64,000 bases of DNA, taken from the NCBI RefSeq assembly GCF_021390595.1, contig NZ_JAJEJR010000001.1, positions 3,286,001 through 3,350,000 on the forward strand. Direction: 5' to 3'. Both the position numbers and the translations under genes were made by a program. The DNA is from Paraburkholderia sp. HP33-1. Its GTDB lineage: Bacteria > Pseudomonadota > Gammaproteobacteria > Burkholderiales > Burkholderiaceae. How positions within the stretch are numbered: the first letter of the stretch is position 1; the number at the start of each line of letters is the position of its first letter. Below the pieces are notes generated by a model. The model had not been told where the DNA came from. It did no database searches and was given only the letters and a program-made list of their open reading frames with translations. Shown here one piece after another: positions 17,283 through 24,423 of the stretch.

Positions 17283-18005
17283 TTACAGGATCGCGGCGAC
17301 GCTGGTCAGGCCGACCGTCGAACCGTTCGACAGCACGAGGCCCGGCGTGCCGCTGCTCTGCTGGACGACGCTTTCGACTGTCCCGCTGGTGAGCGTGGTG
17401 GCCGTCGCCTGCTGGCCGTTGATCGTGCCGGTCGCGGTGATCGTGTAGGTGCCGTCCGCGAGCGTGGCGCCCGACGAGTCGGTCGGCGTCCAGCTGATCG
17501 GAATCGTGCCGGCCGACTGCTTGCCGAGATCGATCGTGTTGACGATCGTGCCAGCCGAGTTCTTCACGACGACCTGCAGGTCGCTGACGGAGTTCGCGAG
17601 CGTGACGCCGAACTCGCTCGCCTTGCCGCTCGATACCGTGACCGAGTTGCCCGACGCGAGCACGCTCGAGCCGATCAGCAGCGCGGCCTGCGACTGCTCG
17701 CTGGCCGACAGCTGAGTAGACAGTGAGCTCAAGGACGTATTGAGAGTGCTGATGCCCTGCACCGTGCTGATCTGGGCAAGCTGCGAGGTCATCTGCGAGC
17801 TGTCCATCGGGCTGGTCGGGTCCTGGTTCTTCAACTGCGCGACGAGAAGTTGCAGGAAGGTGTTCTGCAGGTCCGAGGCCGACGTGCCCGACGTGCTGCT
17901 CGTCGAGCTGGTCGAGCTCGAGCTGCTGCTCGTGCCGTTCATCGTGTCGAGCAACGTTTGCGAAACGGTCGTGCCGCTGCTGCCGATGGTGGTGTTGGTG
18001 GTCAA
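17283..18005 (-). CDS. flgD: flagellar hook capping protein FlgD
   Basis: 240 residues. FlgD is the scaffold that sits on the growing hook and directs FlgE assembly, and is lost afterwards. The conserved core is LQNTFLQLLVAQLKNQDPTS followed by SQMTSQLAQISTVQGISTLN (near 48-85), with a C-terminal Ig-like half (SWTPTDSSGATLADGTYTITATGT). The start codon is TTG at 18005; GAGGAG stands nine bases upstream and no other start fits. It overlaps nothing and lies 10 bp behind flgC. Confidence 0.94.
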   Translation of the reverse strand: MTTNTTIGSSGTTVSQTLLDTMNGTSSSSSSTSSTSSTSGTSASDLQNTFLQLLVAQLKNQDPTSPMDSSQMTSQLAQISTVQGISTLNTSLSSLSTQLSASEQSQAALLIGSSVLASGNSVTVSSGKASEFGVTLANSVSDLQVVVKNSAGTIVNTIDLGKQSAGTIPISWTPTDSSGATLADGTYTITATGTINGQQATATTLTSGTVESVVQQSSGTPGLVLSNGSTVGLTSVAAIL

Positions 18006-18015
18006 GGCTCTCTCC

Positions 18016-18441
18016 TCAGGTTCCGATCGTGAGCGTTTTCAGCATCAGGGTTTTGGCGGTGTTCAGCGTTTCGACGTTGGCCTGGTACGAACGCGACGCC
18101 GAGATCATGTTGACCATCTCCTGCACCGGGTCGACGTTGGGCAGCGTCACGTAGCCGTCCGCGTTGGCGGCCGGATTGCCGGGTTCGTACGCGGTTTTCA
18201 TCGGCGACGGATCGTCGACCACGCCGGTCACCTGCACGCCGCCGACCTGCTGGCCGGATCCCGAGCGGGCGCCGCCGAGCGGGTTCACCGCGAACACGAC
18301 CTGCTTGGCCTTATACGGCTGGCCGTCGGGGCCCGTCGTGCTGTCCGCGTTGGCGAGGTTCGACGCCGTCACGTTGAGCCGCTCCGACTGCGCCGACATC
18401 GCGGAGCCCGCGACACCGAAAATATTCATCAGGGATGGCAT
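18016..18441 (-). CDS. flgC: flagellar proximal rod protein FlgC
   Basis: 141 residues, standard length. The N-terminus has [21 protein letters not shown] and [12 protein letters not shown]; the C-terminus has [28 protein letters not shown], the rod-family closing helix. The middle QVVFAVNPL is typical of FlgC. It is second in the rod operon. The 124 bp between it and flgB contain no gene and no feature I recognise. Confidence 0.96.
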   Translation of the reverse strand: MPSLMNIFGVAGSAMSAQSERLNVTASNLANADSTTGPDGQPYKAKQVVFAVNPLGGARSGSGQQVGGVQVTGVVDDPSPMKTAYEPGNPAANADGYVTLPNVDPVQEMVNMISASRSYQANVETLNTAKTLMLKTLTIGT

Positions 18442-18565
18442 GTTTCCTGACCTCTCCTGCCGATTCGCACCGGCTTCACGTTAATTCCCGTAGCGTTTCT
18501 GTTCGTGCGTGCTGCCTGTATCAGCGGCCATGCGCTCTGCTCGTGTGCTGTTCAGCGTGCGCGGC

Positions 18566-19063
18566 TTACGAGCCCGACGTGATCGCCGACAGCATCGTCT
18601 TGATCTGGTTCGACACGACCGTCATGCCCGACTCGAAGTGCACCGTGTTGTCGGCGAATTGCACGCGCTCGGTGTCGACGTCGACAGTGTTGCCGTCGAG
18701 CGCCGGCTGCTGCGGAATCCGGTATTGCAAATTGCCGTAGTCGTCGGGGCTGCCGCCCGTCGCCGTCAACGTCGCCTTGCCGCTCATGTGCCCCGCCTCG
18801 GTCGTGCTCATCGACATGCCGCTCGTCACGCCGGCCGGCTGCGTCATCGCGAGCGTCGAGCTGTTCGATGTGCCCTGCCCCGCGGTGCTGCCGCCCGTCT
18901 TCTTCAAAGCGCCGGCGAGCGACGACGCGAAGTCGATGTCGCGTGCCTTGTAGCCGGGTGTGTCGGCATTGGCGATATTCGATGACAGCAGTTCCTGCCG
19001 GTAGGCCCGCACATCCATCGCCTGCCGGCCGAACGCGAATTCGGCATCGAGTTTGTCCAGCAT
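18566..19063 (-). CDS. flgB: flagellar proximal rod protein FlgB
   Basis: 165 residues from the ATG at 19063, which has GGGAG six bases upstream and gives the usual MLDKLDAEF start; the frame is open further upstream but without support. FlgB is the first rod subunit above the MS-ring. Motifs are AYRQELLSSNIANADTPGYK and ARDIDFASSLAGAL near 24-60 and the closing FESGMTVVSNQIKTMLSAI. It heads flgBCDEFGHIJ and is divergent from flgA. The shared 218-bp gap should hold both promoters, presumably FlhDC-dependent; no FliA-type site was found there. Confidence 0.95.
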   Translation of the reverse strand: MLDKLDAEFAFGRQAMDVRAYRQELLSSNIANADTPGYKARDIDFASSLAGALKKTGGSTAGQGTSNSSTLAMTQPAGVTSGMSMSTTEAGHMSGKATLTATGGSPDDYGNLQYRIPQQPALDGNTVDVDTERVQFADNTVHFESGMTVVSNQIKTMLSAITSGS

Positions 19064-19281
19064 GGAAATCTCCCGAGAACGTTTCCAAGGCCGTCCCGTG
19101 TGCGCATCATGCGAGACGCGTGGCGGGTGCAAAGGCCTTTTTGCATGTGGTGCATCTTATGGGTCGGGCGCAAGCGGCAATCGGACGAATAACCGGGAAA
19201 GGGGGCTTCTATTCAACGTTTGTGCGAAAGGGGTGCTCACTAGAATGCAAGGCGTACCGATGCATTCGATGGAGACCCGCG

Positions 19282-20745
19282 ATGGACCAGCCCACCCACA
19301 CCTTGCCGCAGCGTGCGAGCAGCACGACGATGCGCCGCGGGGGTGGCGACGGGGTCGATGCCTGTGAGGGCGCGGGTGCGCGAGCATTGCTGCGCGCTCC
19401 CGCGCGTTGGCTTGTACGTTGCCTGACTCGAGTGATCGTGAGCGTCGCGGTGTGGGTGGCGGGCGGTATCGTGCTGCTGCCGGCTACGACCCGCGCACAG
19501 GATGCGGGTGGCGCGATCGTGATTCCCGGACCGGGCGAGAAAAATCCCGCCGCGCTGAACGATCTCGCGCAACGGATTCAGACGCCGGCGCAGCGCAGCG
19601 CATCTGCGGCCTCGCTAGCGGCGGCGACCGCACAGTCGCTCGGCCGCGCGCCCGCCTCCCGCGACACTGATGCCTTCGCCCGCGCCGCGAGCGCGAGCGG
19701 CGCGATCGTGATTGCTGGCGCGGGCGAGCCCGCTGCAACCGCGCCGGCCATGATCCGCACCAACCTCAAACCAGACGCCAACGGCGTCGTGACGATTCCA
19801 CCGCCGGCCAGTACGGGGGCGCCGGGCGTCGCGCGCGTCAATCTCGAAGCGGGCACGGCCGCCGGCCTCGTGAATCCGCGTGCGGTCGCGGCCAGTGCGC
19901 AGCAAGGCGACGGTTTCGACAGCCTCGCGTCGCGTGGCGAGCCGCCCGAGTTCGACACGAATGGCAAACCGATCGCGAGCGCTGCCCCGCGACCGGCCAG
20001 TTCCGCGCTTGCGAGAATGCCCGTGACGCCGCCGACGTCGCGCCAACCGGCCATCGCCATCGCACAGAGAACGCCGCCGGGCGCCACCGCAGCGAAGCCA
20101 GCGCAACCGGCGCCGCTTCCGGGCCAGCAGGACCCGGAAGCGATTCACGCGGCCGCGCTTGCGTTCCTGCAACAGCAGGCCGTCGGTCTGCCCGGCAAGG
20201 TCGACATCACCGTCACGTCCGCGTTTCCGCGCGGTCTCGCCGCGTGCACGTCGCTCGAACCATTCATGCCGACCGGCGGGCGCCTTTGGGGCCGGCTGAC
20301 GGTCGGCGTGCGCTGCGCGGGCGAGCGGCCGTGGACGATCTATCTGCAGGCGCGCATCTCGCTGTATGCGACGTACTACCTCACCGCCCGCGCGATGGCG
20401 CCGGGCGAAGTGCTCACCGCCGCCGACCTCGTCGCGCGTGACGGCGACCTGACCGGCCTGCCGCAGTCGATCGTCACCGATCCGTCGCAGGCGGTCGGCT
20501 CGGTCTCGCTCGTGCGGCTCGCGGGCGGCATGCCGCTGCGCCGCGACATGCTGAAGAGCGCGTCGGCGGTGGTATTCGGCCAGACCGTGCGGGTCGTGGC
20601 GGCCGGCGACGGTTTCTCGATTTCGTCCGAGGGCAGCGCGATGAACAACGCGTCGCCGGGCCAGCAGGTGCGCGTGAAGACCGCGAGCGGCCAGATCGTC
20701 TCCGGCATCGTCAAGGATGGCGGAACGGTGGAGATCCAGATGTGA
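19282..20745 (+). CDS. flgA: flagellar P-ring assembly chaperone FlgA (long N-terminal form)
   Basis: 487 residues from the ATG at 19282 (GGAG seven bases upstream). The frame is open further upstream over flgB but that is antisense. FlgA is the periplasmic chaperone for P-ring assembly. The C-terminal about 230 residues are the family domain (KVDITVTSAFPRGLAACTSLEPF, then the SAF-type MAPGEVLTAADLVARDGDLTGLP, ending GIVKDGGTVEIQM). The N-terminal half is unusual: a hydrophobic segment (about 50-67, signal or anchor) followed by an Ala/Pro-rich region with three related motifs, GAIVIPGPGE (78-86), GAIVIAGAGE (140-149) and GVVTIPPPAS (168-177). Enteric FlgA has only about 220 residues. Confidence 0.9.
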   Translation: MDQPTHTLPQRASSTTMRRGGGDGVDACEGAGARALLRAPARWLVRCLTRVIVSVAVWVAGGIVLLPATTRAQDAGGAIVIPGPGEKNPAALNDLAQRIQTPAQRSASAASLAAATAQSLGRAPASRDTDAFARAASASGAIVIAGAGEPAATAPAMIRTNLKPDANGVVTIPPPASTGAPGVARVNLEAGTAAGLVNPRAVAASAQQGDGFDSLASRGEPPEFDTNGKPIASAAPRPASSALARMPVTPPTSRQPAIAIAQRTPPGATAAKPAQPAPLPGQQDPEAIHAAALAFLQQQAVGLPGKVDITVTSAFPRGLAACTSLEPFMPTGGRLWGRLTVGVRCAGERPWTIYLQARISLYATYYLTARAMAPGEVLTAADLVARDGDLTGLPQSIVTDPSQAVGSVSLVRLAGGMPLRRDMLKSASAVVFGQTVRVVAAGDGFSISSEGSAMNNASPGQQVRVKTASGQIVSGIVKDGGTVEIQM

Positions 20746-20833
20746 GCGCGCTGGCGGCGGCGAAGGCTGGCAAAGCAGTATTGAAAGGGGCAGATGGCCA
20801 CGCATTGGCGGGTCGGATGCCGAGCGATTGCGC

Positions 20834-20861
20834 TAAAGTTTTGATCGGCGGTTGCCGTTAT
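20834..20861 (+). promoter_or_regulatory. FliA-type promoter for flgMN (16-bp spacer)
   Basis: TAAAGTTTT at the -35 region and GCCGTTAT at the -10 region, separated by 16 bp (TAAA to GCCG), one base more than the FliA consensus. It lies 29 bp upstream of the flgM start. Late expression of flgM by FliA is the known arrangement, so the position supports it despite the spacing. Confidence 0.65.
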
Positions 20862-20889
20862 CAGGATCAAATCGTTAGGGAAGCCAATC

Positions 20890-21249
20890 GTGAAAGTCGA
20901 TCCCACCACCTCTTCGAATCTGGCGTCGTTGAAAGACGCTTTGTCCCGTTCACAGCAGAGCGGCGAAGCCACGTCGGCAGCCAGCGCCACGCAGGGCACG
21001 ACGAGCGCGGCCGCGCCAGCCGCGAGCAGCACGTCGGGCGACACGAACGTGAGCCTGTCGGGTCTGTCGCAGCATCTGCGCAGCCTCGCGGCCTCCGGTT
21101 CGGCCGACATCGACACCGCGCATGTCGAATCGATCAAACAGGCGATCAAAAGCGGCACGCTGCAGATCGACTCCGGCAAGATCGCCGACGGCGTGCTGCA
21201 GACGGCGCGCGACTTGTTGCAGAACAAAACCTCGTCGACCGGCAACTGA
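20890..21249 (+). CDS. flgM: anti-sigma-28 factor FlgM
   Basis: 119 residues from a GTG start with AGGGAAG upstream. FlgM binds FliA and keeps late genes off until it is exported through the finished hook. The N-terminal half is Ser/Ala/Thr rich and disordered-looking; the C-terminal half has the FliA-binding helices (VSLSGLSQHLRSLAASG, then DTAHVESIKQAIKSGTLQID and SGKIADGVLQTARDLL). It lies between flgA and flgN, as in other FlhDC-type systems. Confidence 0.95.
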   Translation: MKVDPTTSSNLASLKDALSRSQQSGEATSAASATQGTTSAAAPAASSTSGDTNVSLSGLSQHLRSLAASGSADIDTAHVESIKQAIKSGTLQIDSGKIADGVLQTARDLLQNKTSSTGN

Positions 21250-21343
21250 TCGGCATCTCGCCGCGCGGTGACCTGCCGGGCGGCATCCGACCAACCTGGC
21301 TCGCGCGTCGTTCGGGAGCCGTTGTGCGTAGCGAGTTGTTGAC

Positions 21344-21790
21344 ATGAAAGACGCCCTGGTTGCCACCCTGATCGAAGAATATTCGACCGTCGAGGCGTTC
21401 GCCTCGATCCTCACTCTCGAAACCAAAGCGCTGACCGCGGTCTCGCCGTTGGAGCAGTTGCCCGCCATCGTCGAGAAGAAGACCGAGCTGATCGGCGTGC
21501 TCGCGAGGCTCGAAGCCGCGCGCGACGCGCATCTGGCCGAGCTCGGCTTTCCGGCCGGCTGGCCCGGCATGGAACTCGCGGCAAGCACCGACACGCGTGT
21601 CGCGACGCAATGGAAGCTGCTGCAGAAAGCGGTGGACCGCGCGCGGCGCGTCAACACCAACAACGGCGAGCTGATCCGCGTGCGGATGGACTACAACCAG
21701 CGCGCGCTGAAGGCGCTTCAGGTCACCGTGCCGCGCAAGGCGAACCTGTATGGGCCGGATGGGCGAATTCCGGCTTATTCCGGACTTTGA
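21344..21790 (+). CDS. flgN: flagellar export chaperone FlgN
   Basis: 148 residues. FlgN is the cytoplasmic chaperone that delivers FlgK and FlgL to the export gate. The whole protein is helical, with EYSTVEAFASILTLETKALT, LPAIVEKKTELIGVLARLE and RRVNTNNGELIRVRMDYNQRALKAL, all typical of FlgN. Its partners flgKL are in the same window. It is followed by a strong terminator. Confidence 0.93.
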   Translation: MKDALVATLIEEYSTVEAFASILTLETKALTAVSPLEQLPAIVEKKTELIGVLARLEAARDAHLAELGFPAGWPGMELAASTDTRVATQWKLLQKAVDRARRVNTNNGELIRVRMDYNQRALKALQVTVPRKANLYGPDGRIPAYSGL

Positions 21791-21838
21791 CCGGCCCGCC
21801 TGCCCGACCTGCAATCGAGCACGATCCGAAGTGAATCA

Positions 21839-21870
21839 GAAGGCCCGTCATCGACGGGCCTTCTCCTTTT
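21839..21870 (+). terminator. rho-independent terminator after flgN
   Basis: A perfect 11-bp stem (GAAGGCCCGTC against GACGGGCCTTC) with a 3-base loop, followed by TCCTTTT. It ends the flgAMN transcript. The following 210 bp to hicA contain no gene that I can see. Confidence 0.92.
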
Positions 21871-22080
21871 CTGCCGCCCGTTTTTCACCCGCCTCCCTCT
21901 CCATCCCACGCTGCGTTAGCCATTCGGCTAGCTAGCGCTAGTCCACCTCGTCAGGCTGAAATGATGCCTTCACTCAAGTCTTCGCCGGCGCCGCAGCTTC
22001 GACATGGCCGCGCATCGATAGGCGGAATCTTGCCCGCTAGTAGGTTTGTGTAATCGTGTGTATGATGGAGGGTGTGATGT

Positions 22081-22263
22081 ATGAACAGTGCCGAGGTCGT
22101 CAAATTGATTCAAGCGCATGGTTGGCAGCTCGTCCGCATCGCGGGCAGTCACCATCATTTCAGGCACGCGGAAAACCGGCGGCTGGTGACCGTCCCGCAC
22201 CCGAAAAAAGATTTGCCGGCCGGCACCCTGAACAGCATTCTGAAACAGGCGGGGCTCAAATGA
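22081..22263 (+). CDS. hicA: type II toxin HicA (mRNA interferase)
   Basis: 60 residues, the usual HicA size. HicA is a small double-stranded-RNA-binding-fold toxin that cleaves mRNA. The sequence shows VVKLIQAHGWQLVRIAGSHH with the catalytic His in GSHHHFRH (about 23-28) and the closing LPAGTLNSILKQAGLK. GGAGGG stands eight bases upstream of the ATG. It overlaps hicB by four bases (ATGA), the normal toxin-first order. It is unrelated to motility and sits between two flagellar transcription units. Confidence 0.92.
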   Translation: MNSAEVVKLIQAHGWQLVRIAGSHHHFRHAENRRLVTVPHPKKDLPAGTLNSILKQAGLK

Positions 22264-22670
22264 AGCATCTGATCTTTCCGATCGCCATCGAACCCGGAGA
22301 CAACACGCACGCGTTCGGCGTCGTGGTGCCCGACATTCCGGGCTGCTACTCCGCGGGCGACACGCTCGAACATGCGTACGTGAACGCAAAAGAGGCGATC
22401 GAATCGCATCTCGAAACGCTGCTCGACGAAGGGCTGCCGCTGCCCGAGCCGCTCACGCTCGGCGAGCATCGGCGCAATCCCGAGTTCGAGGGTTTTACGT
22501 GGGGTTTCGTGACGACGCGCAACATTCCGGCGTTGAAGAAGGCGGTCCGCATCAACATCTCGCTGCCCGAGGTGCTGGTGCAGGAGATCGACGCGTATGC
22601 GCAGGCGCGCGGTATGTCGCGCTCGGCTTTTCTCGCACTCGCCGCCGAGCATGAGATGGCGGACGCATGA
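22260..22670 (+). CDS. hicB: type II antitoxin HicB with ribbon-helix-helix domain
   Basis: 136 residues from the ATG that overlaps the hicA stop. The N-terminal part is the RNase-H-like HicB fold (FGVVVPDIPGCYSAGDTLEHA, then NAKEAIESHLETLLDEG) that covers the toxin's active site. The C-terminal part (VRINISLPEVLVQEIDAYA and ARGMSRSAFLALAAEHEM) is a ribbon-helix-helix DNA-binding domain, so the protein should repress its own promoter. The pair is probably intact and functional. Confidence 0.93.
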   Translation: MKHLIFPIAIEPGDNTHAFGVVVPDIPGCYSAGDTLEHAYVNAKEAIESHLETLLDEGLPLPEPLTLGEHRRNPEFEGFTWGFVTTRNIPALKKAVRINISLPEVLVQEIDAYAQARGMSRSAFLALAAEHEMADA

Positions 22671-22691
22671 GCAACCGTAGGGGGTTAGGGC

Positions 22692-22760
22692 GCGCGCTGC
22701 GCCGCACATCGGCAGCAGCGCGCTGCCGCGTCTGAAGGCCCCGCCTGAAAAGCGGCGGGC
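22692..22760. terminator. hairpins in the hicB-fliA convergent gap
   Basis: Two hairpins fill the 106 bp between the convergent ends of hicB and fliA: a 9-bp stem (GCGCGCTGC at 22692-22700 against GCAGCGCGC at 22715-22723) and a 6-bp stem (CCCGCC at 22740-22745 against GGCGGG at 22754-22759). Neither has a clear T run, so termination is an inference from position. Confidence 0.45.
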
Positions 22761-22776
22761 TTGCCCCGCAGTCGCT

Positions 22777-23511
22777 TCAGTTCGCTTCGGCGTTCGCCCA
22801 GGCCAGTTCCCGCAGCCGGGCACGCAGGCGTGCCACAGCCTGGCTGTGCAGCTGGCACACGCGCGATTCGCTGACTTCCATTACCGCGCCGATCTCGCGC
22901 AGATTCATACCGCGCTCGTAGTAGAGCGACATCAGTAGTTTCTCGCGCTCCGGCAACCGGTCGATCGCATCGACGACCGCCGAACGCAGGTTGTCGTCGA
23001 GCAGCGCCGAGAGCGGATCGGAATGATCGACGCAATAGCGGTCCAGAAAAGGCTCGTCGTCAGCGGAGCGGTCAAAGTCTTCGTAGTAGATCAGCTGGCT
23101 GCCGTGCAGGTCCTGCAGCATCGACTGGTATTCGTCGAGCGGCATCTTCAGGTGCTCGGCGATCTCCGCCTCGCTCGCCGAACGGCCGAGGCTCTGCTCG
23201 ACTTTATGCACTGCGGTTTCCACTTCGCGCGACGTGCGTCGCAGGCTGCGCGGCAGCCAGTCGTTACTGCGCAGCTCATCGAGCATCGCGCCGCGAATGC
23301 GCTGACTGGCATAGGTCTCGAACTGTGCGCCCTGGTCTTCCTTGTAGCGGCCGGCGGCATCCAGCAAGCCGATCATGCCGGCCTGGATCAGGTCGTCGAG
23401 ATCGACGCTTGCCGGCATTTTCGCGACGAGCTGCAAGCCGAGTCGACGCACGAGCGGTGCGTACTTCGTCAGAACTTCGGCCTGAGAAATCTTTCCCTGG
23501 GCGTTGTACAT
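22777..23511 (-). CDS. fliA: RNA polymerase sigma-28 factor FliA
   Basis: 244 residues, standard length. FliA directs transcription of late flagellar and chemotaxis genes. Region 2 (LVRRLGLQLVAKMP, DLIQAGMIGLLDAAGRY, FETYASQRIRGAMLDELRS), region 3 and region 4 (LPEREKLLMSLYYERGMNLREIG, then VSESRVCQLHSQAVARLR) are complete. It ends the flhF-flhG-fliA unit, 30 bp after flhG. Its anti-sigma factor flgM is 1.5 kb away, and promoters fitting its recognition sequence occur before flgK, ycgR, flgM, motA and fliC. Confidence 0.97.
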   Translation of the reverse strand: MYNAQGKISQAEVLTKYAPLVRRLGLQLVAKMPASVDLDDLIQAGMIGLLDAAGRYKEDQGAQFETYASQRIRGAMLDELRSNDWLPRSLRRTSREVETAVHKVEQSLGRSASEAEIAEHLKMPLDEYQSMLQDLHGSQLIYYEDFDRSADDEPFLDRYCVDHSDPLSALLDDNLRSAVVDAIDRLPEREKLLMSLYYERGMNLREIGAVMEVSESRVCQLHSQAVARLRARLRELAWANAEAN

Positions 23512-23541
23512 CGTGCTCCCCTTGTCCCTCGTGCGCGCCTT

Positions 23542-24423
23542 CTAAGCGTGCTGCGCGGACGGTTGGTCGGCGTGGTGCGCCGCTGAAACTGTCGCAGGTG
23601 CCCGCCAGGGCGTTTGCGACGACATCGCTGGCCGCATCGGCCAATACTGCAATTCCGCGGCGAGATGGCGGAAGTCGCGCGCGGCCGGTGTCGACGGGAA
23701 CGCGTCGACCACACAGCGCGACAATTCGAGCGCCCGCACGACGCGCACGTCGGCTGCGATGCAGCCGGCGTCCTCCAGCGCGACGGTCAGGTAGCGGCCG
23801 GCCACGCCGGCGAGATTCGTGAACGCGGCATGCGCGTCGCTTGCGCTTTGCACGTGATTGGCGAGCACGCGCAGCTGCGCGATCGCGTGCCCGTAATGCA
23901 AACGCTTGATGCACGCGTACGCGTCGGTGATCGCCTCGCCCGAGACGCGCGCGACGATCATCACGTCGTGCGCCTGCTTCGCGAGCGGCGACAGATGCCC
24001 TTCGTCGTCGAGTTGCGCGTCGATCAGCACGACGTCGGCCGAGCCTCCGAGCAGCACGCTGAACTCGGCCTCCGTATGGCCCTCGCGGTTGTTGCGCGAG
24101 GCGGCCAGCACCGAAAAGCCGAGCGCGTGACGCGCGGCCGCGAAGTCGACCGGGGTCTCGCCGCGCATCACCGCGGCGAAGTTGCCCGCGCCGCGCAAGC
24201 CGCCGAGCATCGCGCTCACCGATTTCTCACCGACGCATTCGTCGATCACGAGCACGTCCTTGCCCTGTTGCGCGAGCGCCGCGGCGAGGTTGACCGCCAC
24301 GGTCGTATTGCCCACGCCCGCCGACGCACCCGCCAACGCGATCACGCGCGCACCGCCGCGCGCGAGCAGCCGCCGCAGGCCTTCCGCCTGATCGGAAACG
24401 AACTTATCCAAAGCGAACCTCAT
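23542..24423 (-). CDS. flhG: FlhG/FleN-type MinD-like protein with altered P-loop
   Basis: 293 residues. FlhG proteins are MinD-like ATPases that limit flagellar number together with FlhF. The N-terminal DQAEGLRRLLARGGARVIAL and the P-loop region are in the right place, but the loop reads GASAGVGNTT (32-41): both the signature Lys and the Walker Lys of the KGGVGKT motif are replaced, by Ser34 and Asn39. The switch region reads VLVIDECVGE. The start may be the ATG at 24423 or a TTG at 24411 (GAGG six bases upstream), which would give the more usual MDKFVSDQ. It overlaps flhF. Identity rests on position and fold; ATPase activity is doubtful. Confidence 0.85.
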   Translation of the reverse strand: MRFALDKFVSDQAEGLRRLLARGGARVIALAGASAGVGNTTVAVNLAAALAQQGKDVLVIDECVGEKSVSAMLGGLRGAGNFAAVMRGETPVDFAAARHALGFSVLAASRNNREGHTEAEFSVLLGGSADVVLIDAQLDDEGHLSPLAKQAHDVMIVARVSGEAITDAYACIKRLHYGHAIAQLRVLANHVQSASDAHAAFTNLAGVAGRYLTVALEDAGCIAADVRVVRALELSRCVVDAFPSTPAARDFRHLAAELQYWPMRPAMSSQTPWRAPATVSAAHHADQPSAQHA

